DNA of 64,000 bases from Klebsiella grimontii (GTDB lineage: Bacteria; Pseudomonadota; Gammaproteobacteria; Enterobacterales; Enterobacteriaceae), in the NCBI RefSeq assembly GCF_900200035.1, contig NZ_FZTC01000034.1:62001-126000 (forward strand). The letters run 5' to 3'. A model generated the notes under the pieces. That model was not told the origin of the DNA, did no database searches, and saw nothing but the letters and a program-made list of their open reading frames with translations. Position numbers and translations under genes: made by a program. Shown in pieces: positions 32,351 through 41,801 of this stretch (position 1 is its first letter; every line of letters starts with the position of its first letter).

Positions 32351-33000
32351 CGTTGAATCAGGTGACTTATCGCTGGCCCGGCGCGGCGGCAGACTGTTTG
32401 CAAAACATCTCGCTAAACCTCGGTGAAAACGAATGGCTGGCGCTCACCGGCGATAACGGCGCGGGGAAATCCACCCTGCTGCGGGTGATGGCCGGACTGC
32501 TACCCGCCACGTCCGGTACCGTCAATTTGCTGGATAAGCCGATGGCGCATTATAAAAATCGCCATCGCGCCGGTATGCTCGGCGTCCTGTTTCAGGAAGC
32601 TGAAAATCAAATCTTTCACAGCAAGGTGGCTGAAGAAGTCGCCTTCGGGCTGCGGCTACAGAAACGGTCTGCCGCAGAGGTTGCGCAACGCACCGCGGCA
32701 GCGCTGCAGCTTTGCCAGTTAGAGGACGTCGCCGATGCGCATCCGCTGGATTTGCATACCGCCCAGCGCCGCATGGTGGCCGTCGCCTGTCTGGAAGCGA
32801 TGGCGCCAGCAGTTCTGCTGCTCGACGAACCCAGCCGCGATTTTGACCAGCACTGGCTGACGATATTTGAGGAGTGGCTTGCGGTTTGCCGCAAAAGGGG
32901 GACCAGCGTAGTGGCTATCAGCCATGACCCGGCTTTTATACAGCGCAACTTTTCCCGCATGGTGCGCCTGGAAAAGGGAAGGCTACTGAGTATTTCCTGA
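32344..33000 (+). CDS. ECF transporter ATPase 2
   Basis: ABC ATPase of 218 residues overlapping ATPase 1 by 7 bases. Walker A GDNGAGKST is near 37, Q-loop LFQEAENQIF near 80, Walker B VLLLDEPS near 160 and the switch His in VAISHDPAF near 193. The signature motif is degenerate: DLHTAQRRM stands where LSGGQ is expected. Paired with ATPase 1 this predicts a heterodimer with one consensus and one degenerate ATP site. Confidence 0.88.
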   Translation: MLTLNQVTYRWPGAAADCLQNISLNLGENEWLALTGDNGAGKSTLLRVMAGLLPATSGTVNLLDKPMAHYKNRHRAGMLGVLFQEAENQIFHSKVAEEVAFGLRLQKRSAAEVAQRTAAALQLCQLEDVADAHPLDLHTAQRRMVAVACLEAMAPAVLLLDEPSRDFDQHWLTIFEEWLAVCRKRGTSVVAISHDPAFIQRNFSRMVRLEKGRLLSIS

Positions 33001-33005
33001 AAAAG

Positions 33006-33034
33006 AAACGGGCCGCCTGAGCGACCCGTTTTTT
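33006..33034 (+). terminator. Terminator of the ECF cassette
   Basis: AAACGGG...CCCGTTT stem with an inner CGC/GCG and a single mismatch, followed by TTTT. It begins a few bases after the stop of ATPase 2. Confidence 0.85.
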
Positions 33035-33056
33035 ACGGTGACAACTAAAGTCTTTA

Positions 33057-33141
33057 CCCGGAGGCGGTGCTGCGCACCTGTCCGGGCTACCCGACCGCAC
33101 TGGCCCCGTAGCCCGGGCAAGGCGCGGCTTTACCGCGCCGG
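33057..33141. repeat. Pair of REP palindromes (BIME)
   Basis: Two facing REP-like units, about 33057-33090 and 33108-33141, each with the CCCGG...GCGC...CCGGGCTAC core. They lie in the convergent gap between the ECF cassette and tktA, as do those at 1.6 kb after the ScsD-like gene. Confidence 0.75.
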
Positions 33142-33154
33142 AAGAGTGAAAGGA

Positions 33155-35146
33155 CTACAGCAGCGCTTTCGCTTTCGCGACCACGTTGTCCACGGTGAAG
33201 CCAAACTCTTTAAACAGCAGCTCCGCCGGCGCAGACTCACCGAAGGTGGTCATGCCGACGATCGCGCCGTTCAGGCCCACATATTTGAACCAGTAGTCAG
33301 CGATACCCGCTTCGATAGCCACGCGCGCAGAGACGGCTTTCGGCAGCACGGCTTCACGGTAAGCGGCATCCTGCTTGTCGAACGCGTCGGTGGACGGCAT
33401 GGAAACCACGCGCGCCTTCACGCCTTCGGCTGTCAGTTTTTCGTAAGCGGCGACCGCCAGCTCAACTTCAGAGCCGGTGGCGATGAAGATCAGTTCCGGC
33501 TGACCGGCACAATCCTTCAGCACGTAGCCGCCGCGGGCAACGTTCGCCAGCTGCTCTTCGGTACGCTCCTGCTGCGCCAGGTTCTGACGGGACAGAATCA
33601 GCGCGGTCGGGCCGTCCTGACGCTCTACGCCGTATTTCCACGCGATGGCGGATTCCACCTGGTCGCACGGGCGCCATGTGGACATGTTCGGGGTGACGCG
33701 CAGGGAAGCCACCTGCTCTACCGGCTGGTGAGTCGGGCCGTCTTCGCCCAGACCGATGGAGTCGTGGGTGTAGACCATCACCTGACGCTGTTTCATCAGC
33801 GCCGCCATACGTACCGCGTTACGCGCGTACTCGACGAACATCAGGAAGGTGGAGGTATACGGCAGGAAACCGCCGTGCAGGGCGATACCGTTGGCAATCG
33901 CGGTCATACCGAATTCGCGCACGCCGTAGTGAATGTAGTTACCGGCAGTGTCTTCGTTGATCGCTTTAGAACCGGACCACAGGGTCAGGTTACTTGGCGC
34001 CAGGTCAGCAGAGCCGCCGAGGAATTCCGGCAGCAGCGGGCCGAAGGCTTCAATGGCGTTCTGGGACGCTTTACGGCTGGCGATTTTCGCCGGGTTAGCC
34101 TGCAGCTTAGCGATGAACTCGTTCGCTTTCGCGTCGAAGTCAGCCGGCATGTCGCCTTTCATACGACGAGTAAACTCAGCGGCTTCCTGCGGGAAGGCTT
34201 TGGCGTAGGCGGCAAATTTCTCGTTCCACGCAGACTCTTTCGCCTGGCCGGCTTCTTTGGCATCCCACTGGGCATAGATTTCAGACGGGATTTCAAACGC
34301 CGGATGTTTCCAGCCGAGCGCTTCGCGGGTCAGCGCGATTTCCGCGTCGCCCAGCGGCGCGCCGTGGGAGTCGTGGGTACCGGCTTTGTTCGGCGAACCG
34401 AAACCGATAATGGTTTTGCACATCAGCAGGGACGGTTTGTCGGTGACCGCACGCGCTTCTTCTACCGCGCGTTTAATCGAGTCAGCATCATGGCCGTCAA
34501 CGCCGCGCACCACGTGCCAGCCGTAGGCTTCAAAGCGCTTCGCGGTGTCATCGGTGAACCAGCCTTCTACATGACCGTCGATGGAGATGCCGTTGTCGTC
34601 ATAGAACGCAACAAGCTTGCCCAGCTTCAGGGTACCAGCCAGGGAGCATACCTCGTGGGAGATACCTTCCATCATGCAGCCGTCGCCCATGAACGCGTAG
34701 GTGAAGTGGTCAACAATGTCGTGGCCCGGACGGTTGAACTGCGCCGCCAGAGTTTTCTCCGCAATGGCCATACCGACCGCATTCGCAATACCCTGACCCA
34801 GCGGGCCGGTGGTGGTTTCCACGCCCGCGGTGTAGCCGACTTCCGGGTGACCCGGCGTTTTAGAGTGCAGTTGACGGAAGTTCTTCAGCTCTTCAATCGG
34901 CAGATCATAACCGGTGAGGTGCAGCAGGCTGTAAATCAGCATGGAGCCGTGACCGTTGGACAGCACGAAGCGGTCGCGGTCGGCCCAGGACGGGTTCTGC
35001 GGGTTATGATTCAGGAAATCACGCCACAGGACTTCGGCAATGTCAGCCATACCCATCGGGGCACCCGGGTGGCCGGATTTGGCTTTCTGTACTGCGTCCA
35101 TGCTCAGCGCACGAATAGCGTTAGCAAGCTCTTTACGTGAGGACAT
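33155..35146 (-). CDS. tktA: Transketolase 1
   Basis: Thiamine diphosphate enzyme that moves two-carbon units in the pentose phosphate pathway and supplies erythrose 4-phosphate (also Epd's substrate, encoded nearby). The product is 663 residues starting [18 protein letters not shown]; ten further open codons upstream are not conserved. The TPP motif [12 protein letters not shown]...NGI lies near residue 155 and the conserved [12 protein letters not shown] near residue 115. Confidence 0.98.
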   Translation of the reverse strand: MSSRKELANAIRALSMDAVQKAKSGHPGAPMGMADIAEVLWRDFLNHNPQNPSWADRDRFVLSNGHGSMLIYSLLHLTGYDLPIEELKNFRQLHSKTPGHPEVGYTAGVETTTGPLGQGIANAVGMAIAEKTLAAQFNRPGHDIVDHFTYAFMGDGCMMEGISHEVCSLAGTLKLGKLVAFYDDNGISIDGHVEGWFTDDTAKRFEAYGWHVVRGVDGHDADSIKRAVEEARAVTDKPSLLMCKTIIGFGSPNKAGTHDSHGAPLGDAEIALTREALGWKHPAFEIPSEIYAQWDAKEAGQAKESAWNEKFAAYAKAFPQEAAEFTRRMKGDMPADFDAKANEFIAKLQANPAKIASRKASQNAIEAFGPLLPEFLGGSADLAPSNLTLWSGSKAINEDTAGNYIHYGVREFGMTAIANGIALHGGFLPYTSTFLMFVEYARNAVRMAALMKQRQVMVYTHDSIGLGEDGPTHQPVEQVASLRVTPNMSTWRPCDQVESAIAWKYGVERQDGPTALILSRQNLAQQERTEEQLANVARGGYVLKDCAGQPELIFIATGSEVELAVAAYEKLTAEGVKARVVSMPSTDAFDKQDAAYREAVLPKAVSARVAIEAGIADYWFKYVGLNGAIVGMTTFGESAPAELLFKEFGFTVDNVVAKAKALL

Positions 35147-35424
35147 TTTGACTCCAGATCGGATAATGAAGGCCATGCCCGCAACGACTTGACGACAGCG
35201 CGTTTTGGGCTACGCCGGAAAAAAGTGTGAACAATGTAACCTAAGCGGCAAAGCATGTACATGGAGCATCCTTTTGCCGTTTAAGAAATCTCTGGAACAC
35301 GTTGTGCTACGGCGTAATCCTCTCGCCCGCATTCTCATATAGTATTTATAATTTGCACAGGATACGGCAGGCAGCCATCGCCGTTTTTTCGGATAAATAA
35401 CCATAAGATTGTGGAAGATAAAAA

Positions 35425-36183
35425 ATGAAATTTCGTTCAGCTATTCTTGCCCTTGGGATCGCAGCAACGCTAACCGGATGCCAGAACATGGATTCCAACG
35501 GCCTGCTTAGCTCCGGCGCGGAGGCCTTCCAGGCTTACTCGCTCAGCGATGAGCAGGTGAAAGCCTTAAGCGACAAAGCCTGTCAGGAGATGGATGCGAA
35601 GGCGACTATCGCGCCTGCCAGCAGTGAATACAGCAAACGTCTGGGTAAAATCGCCGCCGCGCTGGGGGACAACATCAACGGCCAGCCGGTTAACTATAAG
35701 GTATACCAGACCAAAGACGTTAACGCCTTCGCCATGGCTAACGGCTGCATCCGCGTTTACAGCGGGCTGATGGATTTGATGAATGATAATGAAGTTGAAG
35801 CGGTCATCGGCCACGAAATGGGTCACGTCGCGCTGGGCCACGTGAAGAAAGGGATGCAGGTAGCGCTGGGCACTAACGCGGTACGCGCGGCGGCGGCCTC
35901 CGCGGGCGGCATCGTCGGCAGTCTGTCGCAATCGCAGCTGGGCGATCTGGGCGAGAAGCTGGTGAACTCGCAGTTCTCCCAGCGTCAGGAATCGGAAGCG
36001 GACGACTACTCGTACGATCTGCTGCGCAAGCGCGGAATCAATCCGGCGGGTCTCGCCACCAGCTTCGAGAAACTGGCGAAGCTGGAAGCCGGACGCCAAA
36101 GCTCAATGTTTGACGATCATCCGGCATCGGAAGCACGCGCTCAGCATATCCGCGATCGCATGGCGGCGGACGGCATCAAATAA
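35425..36183 (+). CDS. loiP: Outer-membrane lipoprotein metalloprotease LoiP
   Basis: Peptidase M48 lipoprotein (YggG) that works at low osmolarity with BepA in E. coli. The product is 252 residues. The signal peptide ends in the lipobox LTGC (Cys19). The Zn motif HEMGH is near 130-134, and the third ligand Glu lies in QESEADDYSYDLL near 191. It is divergent from tktA across 278 bases, which contain no other gene. Confidence 0.95.
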   Translation: MKFRSAILALGIAATLTGCQNMDSNGLLSSGAEAFQAYSLSDEQVKALSDKACQEMDAKATIAPASSEYSKRLGKIAAALGDNINGQPVNYKVYQTKDVNAFAMANGCIRVYSGLMDLMNDNEVEAVIGHEMGHVALGHVKKGMQVALGTNAVRAAAASAGGIVGSLSQSQLGDLGEKLVNSQFSQRQESEADDYSYDLLRKRGINPAGLATSFEKLAKLEAGRQSSMFDDHPASEARAQHIRDRMAADGIK

Positions 36184-36214
36184 TTCTCGCCCCGGTTTGT
36201 AACAAATCGGACGT

Positions 36215-36292
36215 TATGGGCGGGCTCCGGACAGCGCACCGCCACCGGAGCGTACACGTCGTACGTGAGGATAGCGAGCGCTGCCCGGCTGC
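36215..36292. repeat. Structured intergenic element between loiP and speB
   Basis: A 75-base stretch with nested short inverted repeats, including GGCTCCGG with CCACCGGAGC and a CGTAC/GTACG pair around ACGTC. It looks like a conserved repeat-type palindromic element rather than a gene. I could not assign it to a named family. Confidence 0.35.
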
Positions 36293-36331
36293 AAAATGGC
36301 GAGTAAAATAGTCCGCTTACTCGCCTTTTTT
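36293..36331. terminator. Bidirectional terminator shared by loiP and speB
   Basis: GGCGAGTAA and TTACTCGCC (36298-36306 and 36317-36325) form a 9-bp stem, with TTTTTT after it on the plus strand and ATTTTGC after it on the minus strand. The right arm, read on the minus strand, is the last codons and stop of speB (GGC GAG TAA). Confidence 0.8.
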
Positions 36332-37237
36332 CGCCGCCTGGATATACAGCATTTCCAGCGCCAGGGTCGCCGCCGCCAGGGCGGTGATTTCAGACTGGTC
36401 GTAGGCCGGAGCGACTTCCACCACGTCCATGCCGACGATGTTCAGATCCTTGAGGCCACGCACCAGCTTGATCGCCCGATCGGAGGTCAGCCCGCCGATC
36501 ACCGGCGTACCGGTACCTGGGGCAAACGCCGGATCCAGACAGTCAATATCAAAGGTCAGATACACCGGCATATCGCCGACGATCTGTTTCACCTGAGCGA
36601 TCACGTCGTCAACGCTGCGATCGTTGACCTGGCCCGCATCCAGCACCGTGAAGCCGTTGTCCTTATCAAACTCGGTACGGATACCGATCTGCACCGAATG
36701 ATGCGGATCGATCAGGCCTTCGTTCGGCGCGGTGTAGAACATGGTGCCATGGTCAAATTCGCAGCCGTTAGCGTAGGTATCGGTGTGGGCATCGAAATGT
36801 ACCAGCGCCATTTTGCCGAAGTGCTTAGCATGCGCGCGCAGCAGCGGTAGCGTCACAAAATGGTCGCCGCCGAAGGAGAGCATGCGTTTACCTGCCGCCA
36901 GCAGTTTTTCCGCGTGGGCCTGCAGCTTTTCACTCATTTCACGCGCGTCGCCGAAGGCATAAACCAGATCGCCGCAGTCCACGACGTTCAGGCGCTCGCG
37001 CATGTCAAAATTCCACGGGAAGCGGTTATGCTCCCACGCAAGGTTCGTCGACACCTGACGGATCGCCGCCGGGCCATGACGGCCGCCCGCGCGTCCGGAG
37101 GTCGCCATATCAAACGGTACGCCGGTGATGACCCAGTCCGCATCGCTGTCATACGGCATGAAATTCATCGGTAGACGCAGAAAACCAAATGCGTTGGATA
37201 CCAGGGAGTTATCGTATTGATGACCTAAGGTGCTCAT
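36317..37237 (-). CDS. speB: Agmatinase
   Basis: Mn-dependent ureohydrolase that turns agmatine into putrescine and urea. The product is 306 residues starting [12 protein letters not shown]; 13 extra open codons upstream are not conserved. Metal ligands are in [18 protein letters not shown] and [17 protein letters not shown]. It lies downstream of speA, separated by a terminator-like hairpin, and completes the arginine route to putrescine. Confidence 0.98.
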   Translation of the reverse strand: MSTLGHQYDNSLVSNAFGFLRLPMNFMPYDSDADWVITGVPFDMATSGRAGGRHGPAAIRQVSTNLAWEHNRFPWNFDMRERLNVVDCGDLVYAFGDAREMSEKLQAHAEKLLAAGKRMLSFGGDHFVTLPLLRAHAKHFGKMALVHFDAHTDTYANGCEFDHGTMFYTAPNEGLIDPHHSVQIGIRTEFDKDNGFTVLDAGQVNDRSVDDVIAQVKQIVGDMPVYLTFDIDCLDPAFAPGTGTPVIGGLTSDRAIKLVRGLKDLNIVGMDVVEVAPAYDQSEITALAAATLALEMLYIQAAKKGE

Positions 37238-37280
37238 GGATATGACCTCTTTTACCGTCGTTGTATTGAAATACAAATAT

Positions 37281-37325
37281 AAAAAAACCCCTCCGCGTCG
37301 TTAGGCCCGACGAGGAAGGGTTTTG
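37281..37325 (-). terminator. Terminator-like hairpin between speA and speB
   Basis: On the minus strand AACCCTTCCTCGTCG...CGACGCGGAGGGGTT is followed by TTTTTTA. It has a long, slightly imperfect stem and a T-run, so speB transcription by read-through would be partial. Confidence 0.85.
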
Positions 37326-37448
37326 AATGAGTTTACTGCTTAATTGGGCGAATTATCGCCGCAAATTTCTACGCGTTCAAGAAAGTTTGGCGAATGGCGC
37401 AATCGGCTTCGCCTTCCTCTTCCCTCTCCATTACGGAGAGGGCGTATA

Positions 37449-39425
37449 TCACTCGTCTTCCAGATAAGTGTAGCCGTATAAACCCGCTTCGAACTCTTCA
37501 AGGAACTGCTGCTGCAGGGCGGCGTCCAGGTCCGTATTTTTCACCTGATCGCGGAATTGGGTCAACAGCGTGTTCGGATCGAGCTGCACGTACTGCAGCA
37601 TGTCCGCAACGGTATCCCCTTCATCAGACAGCTCAACTTCCACGCTGCCGTCAGGGAAGACAAACACGTCTACGGCTTCCGTATCGCCGAACAGGTTGTG
37701 CATATTGCCGAGGATCTCCTGGTAGGCGCCCACCATAAAGAAGCCCAGCATAGGCGGATTCTCCGGATCGTATTCCGGCATCGGCATGGTGGTCGCAATA
37801 CCGTCGCCATCCACATAGTGGTCAATCGCGCCATCGGAATCACAGGTGATATCCAGCAGCACCGCGCGGCGTTCCGGCACCATGTTCAGCCCTTCCAGCG
37901 GCATCACCGGGAACAGCTGATCGATACCCCATGCATCCGGCATCGACTGGAACAGGGAAAAGTTGACGTAAATCTTATCCGCCATGCGCTCCTGCAGCTC
38001 ATCGATAATCGGACGATGCGCGCGGTTGCTGGGGTCGAGCTGTTTCTGCACTTCATGGCACATATTCAGATACAGCTGCTCGGCCCAGGCGCGCTCCTGA
38101 AGATTAAAGGTGCCGGAGGAGTAGCCGATGTGGATATCGTGCAGATCCATCTGGCTGTCGTGCAGCCATTCGCGCAGCGAGCGGCGGTTGCCGGTTTCCT
38201 GCATCTCCAGCCAGGTTTCCCACATGCTTTGCAGCGGACGCGCGGCGTCTTCCGCAGGCGGAGTCGCCTCGGTATATTCGTTACGCTCAACGCCGATAAT
38301 GTTCGATACCAGCACGGTGTGGTGCGCCGTGACCGCACGACCGGATTCGGTGATCACCGTCGGATGCGGCAGACCGTTCTCTTCGCAGGCATCGCCAATC
38401 GCCCAGATGATGTTGTTGGCATATTCGTTCAGGCCGTAGTTCACCGAACAGTCGGACTGGGAGCGGGTGCCTTCATAATCAACGCCGAGACCACCGCCAA
38501 CGTCGAAGCACTGAATATTCACGCCCAGCTTATGCAGCTCCACGTAGAAGCGCGACGATTCACGCACGCCGGTGGCGATATCGCGAATATTGGCCATCTG
38601 CGAGCCAAGGTGGAAGTGCAGCAGCTGCAGGCTGTCCAGATGCCCGGCTGAGCGCAGAATTTCAACCAGCTGCAGAACCTGGGTCGCCGCGAGACCGAAT
38701 TTGGATTTTTCGCCGCCGGAGGACTGCCATTTGCCAGAGCCCTGCGAAGCCAGACGCGCACGCACGCCAAGACGCGGCACCACGTTCAGCCGCTCGGCTT
38801 CTTCGAGCACGATGGCGATTTCCGACATCTTCTCGATGACCAGATAGACCTTGTGGCCCATTTTTTCGCCCACCAGCGCCAGGCGGATATATTCACGGTC
38901 TTTATAACCGTTACAAACAATCACGCTGCGGGTCATACCGGCGTGCGCCAGTACCGCCATCAGCTCGGCCTTCGAGCCGGCTTCCAGACCCAGCGGTTCG
39001 CCGGAGTGGATCAGCGATTCAATCACGCGGCGATGCTGGTTAACCTTGATCGGATAAACCAGGAAGTAGTCGCCGTTATAGCCATAAGATTCGCGCGCCC
39101 GTTTAAAGGCGGCGTTAATCGAACGCAGGCGGTGCTGCAAAATCTGCGGGAAGCAGAACAGTGCAGGCAGGCGCTGCCCCTGAGCTTCACGCGCTTTCAC
39201 CAGCTCGGCAAGGTCAACGCGCGCTTCCGGGACGTCAGGATCCGGGCAGACGCTAATATGGCCCAGTTCGTTAACGTCGTAGTAGTTATTACCCCACCAG
39301 GCAATATTGTAAGTACGTAGCATCTTGCTGGCTTCCTGGGAGCTCATCGCAACCTCCTGCATGGAACGTAGTACACCGTGATCGCCTGCTGACGAAGGCG
39401 AAGATAAAGACATGTCGTCAGACAT
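37449..39425 (-). CDS. speA: Biosynthetic arginine decarboxylase
   Basis: PLP enzyme that decarboxylates arginine to agmatine. The product is 658 residues starting [14 protein letters not shown], as in E. coli. The PLP lysine is in [10 protein letters not shown] near residue 127 and the Gly-rich [12 protein letters not shown] follows near residue 315. The N-terminal 26-residue segment before the second Met resembles the export-like tail discussed for E. coli SpeA. It starts 8 bases after the yqgB stop, so translation may be coupled. Confidence 0.98.
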   Translation of the reverse strand: MSDDMSLSSPSSAGDHGVLRSMQEVAMSSQEASKMLRTYNIAWWGNNYYDVNELGHISVCPDPDVPEARVDLAELVKAREAQGQRLPALFCFPQILQHRLRSINAAFKRARESYGYNGDYFLVYPIKVNQHRRVIESLIHSGEPLGLEAGSKAELMAVLAHAGMTRSVIVCNGYKDREYIRLALVGEKMGHKVYLVIEKMSEIAIVLEEAERLNVVPRLGVRARLASQGSGKWQSSGGEKSKFGLAATQVLQLVEILRSAGHLDSLQLLHFHLGSQMANIRDIATGVRESSRFYVELHKLGVNIQCFDVGGGLGVDYEGTRSQSDCSVNYGLNEYANNIIWAIGDACEENGLPHPTVITESGRAVTAHHTVLVSNIIGVERNEYTEATPPAEDAARPLQSMWETWLEMQETGNRRSLREWLHDSQMDLHDIHIGYSSGTFNLQERAWAEQLYLNMCHEVQKQLDPSNRAHRPIIDELQERMADKIYVNFSLFQSMPDAWGIDQLFPVMPLEGLNMVPERRAVLLDITCDSDGAIDHYVDGDGIATTMPMPEYDPENPPMLGFFMVGAYQEILGNMHNLFGDTEAVDVFVFPDGSVEVELSDEGDTVADMLQYVQLDPNTLLTQFRDQVKNTDLDAALQQQFLEEFEAGLYGYTYLEDE

Positions 39426-39433
39426 AGCGAACC

Positions 39434-39565
39434 TCAAATTTTAGTAACAAGTGTAAAACAGTTGACTACTATCGCAATCCGAAGAAGCGATAACAACCCA
39501 TAAACAGTCCGAAATCCCAGTAGATAGTGCTGGTCTTGCGGCTGAGCGACCGGTTTCTTATTCAT
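39434..39565 (-). CDS. yqgB: Small protein YqgB upstream of speA
   Basis: A 43-residue peptide, [10 protein letters not shown]...[11 protein letters not shown], matching E. coli YqgB at both ends (basic N-terminus, IVVNCFTL C-terminus). The frame is open a further 17 codons upstream but family length favours 39565. It ends 8 bases before speA, a leader-peptide-like position. It has been described as acid-stress related in E. coli; whether it regulates speA translation is not known to me. Confidence 0.85.
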   Translation of the reverse strand: MNKKPVAQPQDQHYLLGFRTVYGLLSLLRIAIVVNCFTLVTKI

Positions 39566-40132
39566 ATCATCGTAAAACACGTACCCGAACGGAGTATGAC
39601 AGTCCGGAGAAACCACGAGAAAACCCTTGCTATCGCAAGAGAGCCCTTGTTCAGTGTTCCAGCAGCCTGCCGGCCCGGGAATCCTGAGAAGCGCCGAGAT
39701 GGGTAGAACATCGGCTGGTTTGCATGAGAGAGATGCGGGTTGCGGGATAGTGACGCGCGACGGAACGACGCGACGAATCAGGCGAAAAACGTGGGTTCAT
39801 TATCTGGTATCACCTCCACACTGCCCCGAGACGGGCCAGCGACAAGCCAAAGCTATACGTTCCAGACAGCCAGCGAAAACGCCGCCGCGGGACTCTGTCA
39901 ATACAGACTGCTTAACCCGGCTGGAAGTGGCGTCACGAAGCAAATGCTCGTGCGCTGTTTTAATGAGCCGCGCGCGGCGTTTTATACCGAGAAGCGGGGT
40001 AAAAAGCAAAATAAAAATATGCGCGTTGCCGGGGATTGTCAGGAAAAATTGCCACCGCCCTTTTTCTATAAATGCGACGAATATCAAAAAAGGCTGGAAA
40101 TGGGGTCAAGAACTGCCCTAAAATAGCCGTCC
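39566..40132. other. Long non-coding region between yqgB-speA and metK
   Basis: Roughly 570 bases ahead of the metK promoter with no convincing gene. It should hold the speA promoter and a long speA leader. A small hairpin CTTGC/GCAAG (39626-39639) is visible. A minus-strand ORF of 81 codons (39960-40205), divergent from metK, occupies the place of E. coli yqgD, but I cannot support it by sequence. Plus-strand ORFs here look random. Confidence 0.5.
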
Positions 40133-40153
40133 AGAAGTTAATCCATCTATACT
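40133..40153 (+). promoter_or_regulatory. Candidate metK promoter with MetJ-box-like repeats
   Basis: AGAAGTTA and ATCCATCT are adjacent 8-mers, each 5 of 8 identical to the MetJ box AGACGTCT, running into a -10 TATACT (40148-40153). MetJ repression of metK with SAM is established in E. coli. The -35 is poor. Confidence 0.4.
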
Positions 40154-40267
40154 GATTAACACTCAGACTGCTCGTGTCGCTACCTGCAAGCTTTGGTAGA
40201 GTCATCCGTCAAAGCCATTCTACACAACAGTATGAGCTACCCGAATCGTCCACAGGTGAAATAAAAC

Positions 40268-41422
40268 ATGGCAAAACACCTCTTTACGTCAGAGTCCGTA
40301 TCAGAAGGGCATCCCGACAAAATTGCTGACCAAATCTCCGACGCCGTGCTGGATGCGATCCTCGAACAGGATCCGAAGGCGCGCGTAGCTTGTGAAACCT
40401 ACGTCAAAACCGGCATGGTTCTGGTCGGTGGCGAGATCACCACCAGCGCATGGGTTGATATTGAAGAGATCACCCGCAACACGGTCCGTGAAATTGGCTA
40501 CGTGCATTCCGACATGGGCTTTGACGCCAACTCCTGCGCGGTCCTGAGCGCTATCGGTAAACAGTCTCCGGACATCAACCAGGGCGTTGACCGCGCCGAT
40601 CCGCTGGAACAGGGCGCGGGCGACCAGGGCCTGATGTTTGGCTATGCCACCAACGAAACCGACGTGCTGATGCCGGCGCCGATCACCTATGCCCACCGTC
40701 TGGTGCAGCGTCAGGCCGAAGTACGCAAAAACGGCACCCTGCCGTGGCTGCGCCCGGATGCGAAAAGCCAGGTCACCTTCCAGTACGACGACGGTAAAAT
40801 CGTCGGGATTGACGCGGTAGTCCTGTCGACCCAGCACGCGGAAGATATCGACCAGAAATCGCTGCAGGAAGCGGTGATGGAAGAGATCATCAAACCGGTC
40901 CTGCCGACCGAGTGGCTGAACAGCGCCACAAAATTCTTTATCAACCCAACCGGCCGTTTTGTTATCGGCGGACCAATGGGCGACTGTGGCCTGACCGGGC
41001 GTAAAATCATCGTTGACACCTACGGCGGCATGGCTCGTCACGGCGGCGGCGCGTTCTCCGGTAAAGATCCATCTAAAGTGGACCGTTCCGCAGCCTACGC
41101 GGCGCGCTATGTAGCGAAAAATATCGTTGCCGCTGGCCTGGCCGATCGTTGTGAAATTCAGGTTTCCTACGCCATCGGCGTGGCAGAGCCGACTTCAATC
41201 ATGGTTGAAACCTTCGGTACCGAAAAAGTGCCTTCTGAGCAGCTGACCCTGCTGGTGCGTGAGTTCTTTGACCTGCGTCCGTACGGCCTGATTCAGATGC
41301 TGGATCTGCTGCACCCGATCTACAAAGAGACGGCGGCATACGGTCACTTCGGTCGCGAACATTTCCCATGGGAAAAAACCGACAAGGCAGCCCAGCTGCG
41401 CGAAGCGTCCGGTCTGAAATAA
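40268..41422 (+). CDS. metK: S-adenosylmethionine synthase
   Basis: Makes SAM from methionine and ATP. The product is 384 residues. The N-terminal [15 protein letters not shown], the ATP motif [13 protein letters not shown] near residue 115 and the P-loop-like [17 protein letters not shown] near residue 260 are all intact. It is monocistronic and ends at a strong terminator. Confidence 0.98.
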   Translation: MAKHLFTSESVSEGHPDKIADQISDAVLDAILEQDPKARVACETYVKTGMVLVGGEITTSAWVDIEEITRNTVREIGYVHSDMGFDANSCAVLSAIGKQSPDINQGVDRADPLEQGAGDQGLMFGYATNETDVLMPAPITYAHRLVQRQAEVRKNGTLPWLRPDAKSQVTFQYDDGKIVGIDAVVLSTQHAEDIDQKSLQEAVMEEIIKPVLPTEWLNSATKFFINPTGRFVIGGPMGDCGLTGRKIIVDTYGGMARHGGGAFSGKDPSKVDRSAAYAARYVAKNIVAAGLADRCEIQVSYAIGVAEPTSIMVETFGTEKVPSEQLTLLVREFFDLRPYGLIQMLDLLHPIYKETAAYGHFGREHFPWEKTDKAAQLREASGLK

Positions 41423-41443
41423 TCTCCGCACTCCCCCGATTTC

Positions 41444-41471
41444 AAGGCCAGCCCCGCGCTGGCCTTTTTAC
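41444..41471 (+). terminator. Terminator of metK
   Basis: AAGGCCAGC and GCTGGCCTT pair around CCCGC and are followed by TTTAC. Confidence 0.88.
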
Positions 41472-41518
41472 TTTAGCTCCCCTCCGCTGACGCCGAATTC
41501 TGCCTTAGCCCGCTCAAA

Positions 41519-41534
41519 ATGGAAGCGATTACAT
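41519..41534. promoter_or_regulatory. GalR/GalS operator, distal
   Basis: ATGGAAGCGATTACAT follows the gal operator pattern GTGNAANCGNTTNCAC with changes only at the outermost bases. It lies 283 bases upstream of galP and 183 bases from the second operator, suitable for repression by looping. Confidence 0.7.
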
Positions 41535-41701
41535 CATATACAGAGCAAATATTTCCCTTAAATACGTGCAAAATGTAATAACGCTTCACTTTGTTACACA
41601 ATATTTCAGCAAAGTCTGATTAGCGCTTTTAATTTCTTAAGCTAAACTCAATTAATATACTGATTTAAATACGTTTATAGTAATTACGTTTCTTTACTCT
41701 A

Positions 41702-41717
41702 GTGTAACCGATTACAC
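41702..41717. promoter_or_regulatory. GalR/GalS operator, proximal
   Basis: GTGTAACCGATTACAC, a 16-base near-perfect palindrome matching the gal operator consensus, 85 bases before galP. GalR/GalS control of galP is established in E. coli. Confidence 0.85.
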
Positions 41718-41739
41718 AGCCGTGATTACTATCACATTT
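41718..41739. promoter_or_regulatory. CRP site in the galP promoter
   Basis: CGTGA-N6-TCACA followed by TTT, matching 9 of 10 core positions of the CRP consensus and directly abutting the proximal gal operator. Catabolite control of galP is known. Confidence 0.7.
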
Positions 41740-41801
41740 TTTTACTACGTATTTACCTACCCTACGCATCGACAGGATCAATAACTCAACCGGAGGGCGT
41801 T

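Noticed and set aside
39627-40121. 164-codon plus-strand frame between yqgB and metK
   Set aside because: Low-complexity mixture of residues with no homology I recognise, no clear Shine-Dalgarno and overlap by other random frames.
39960-40205. 81-codon minus-strand frame divergent from metK, position of E. coli yqgD
   Set aside because: It might be a yqgD relative, but it spans the metK promoter and I could not verify any similarity to YqgD, so I left it as a possibility only.
40154-40267. SAM riboswitch before metK
   Set aside because: The leader is too short and lacks SAM-box motifs; MetJ-box-like repeats are the better explanation.
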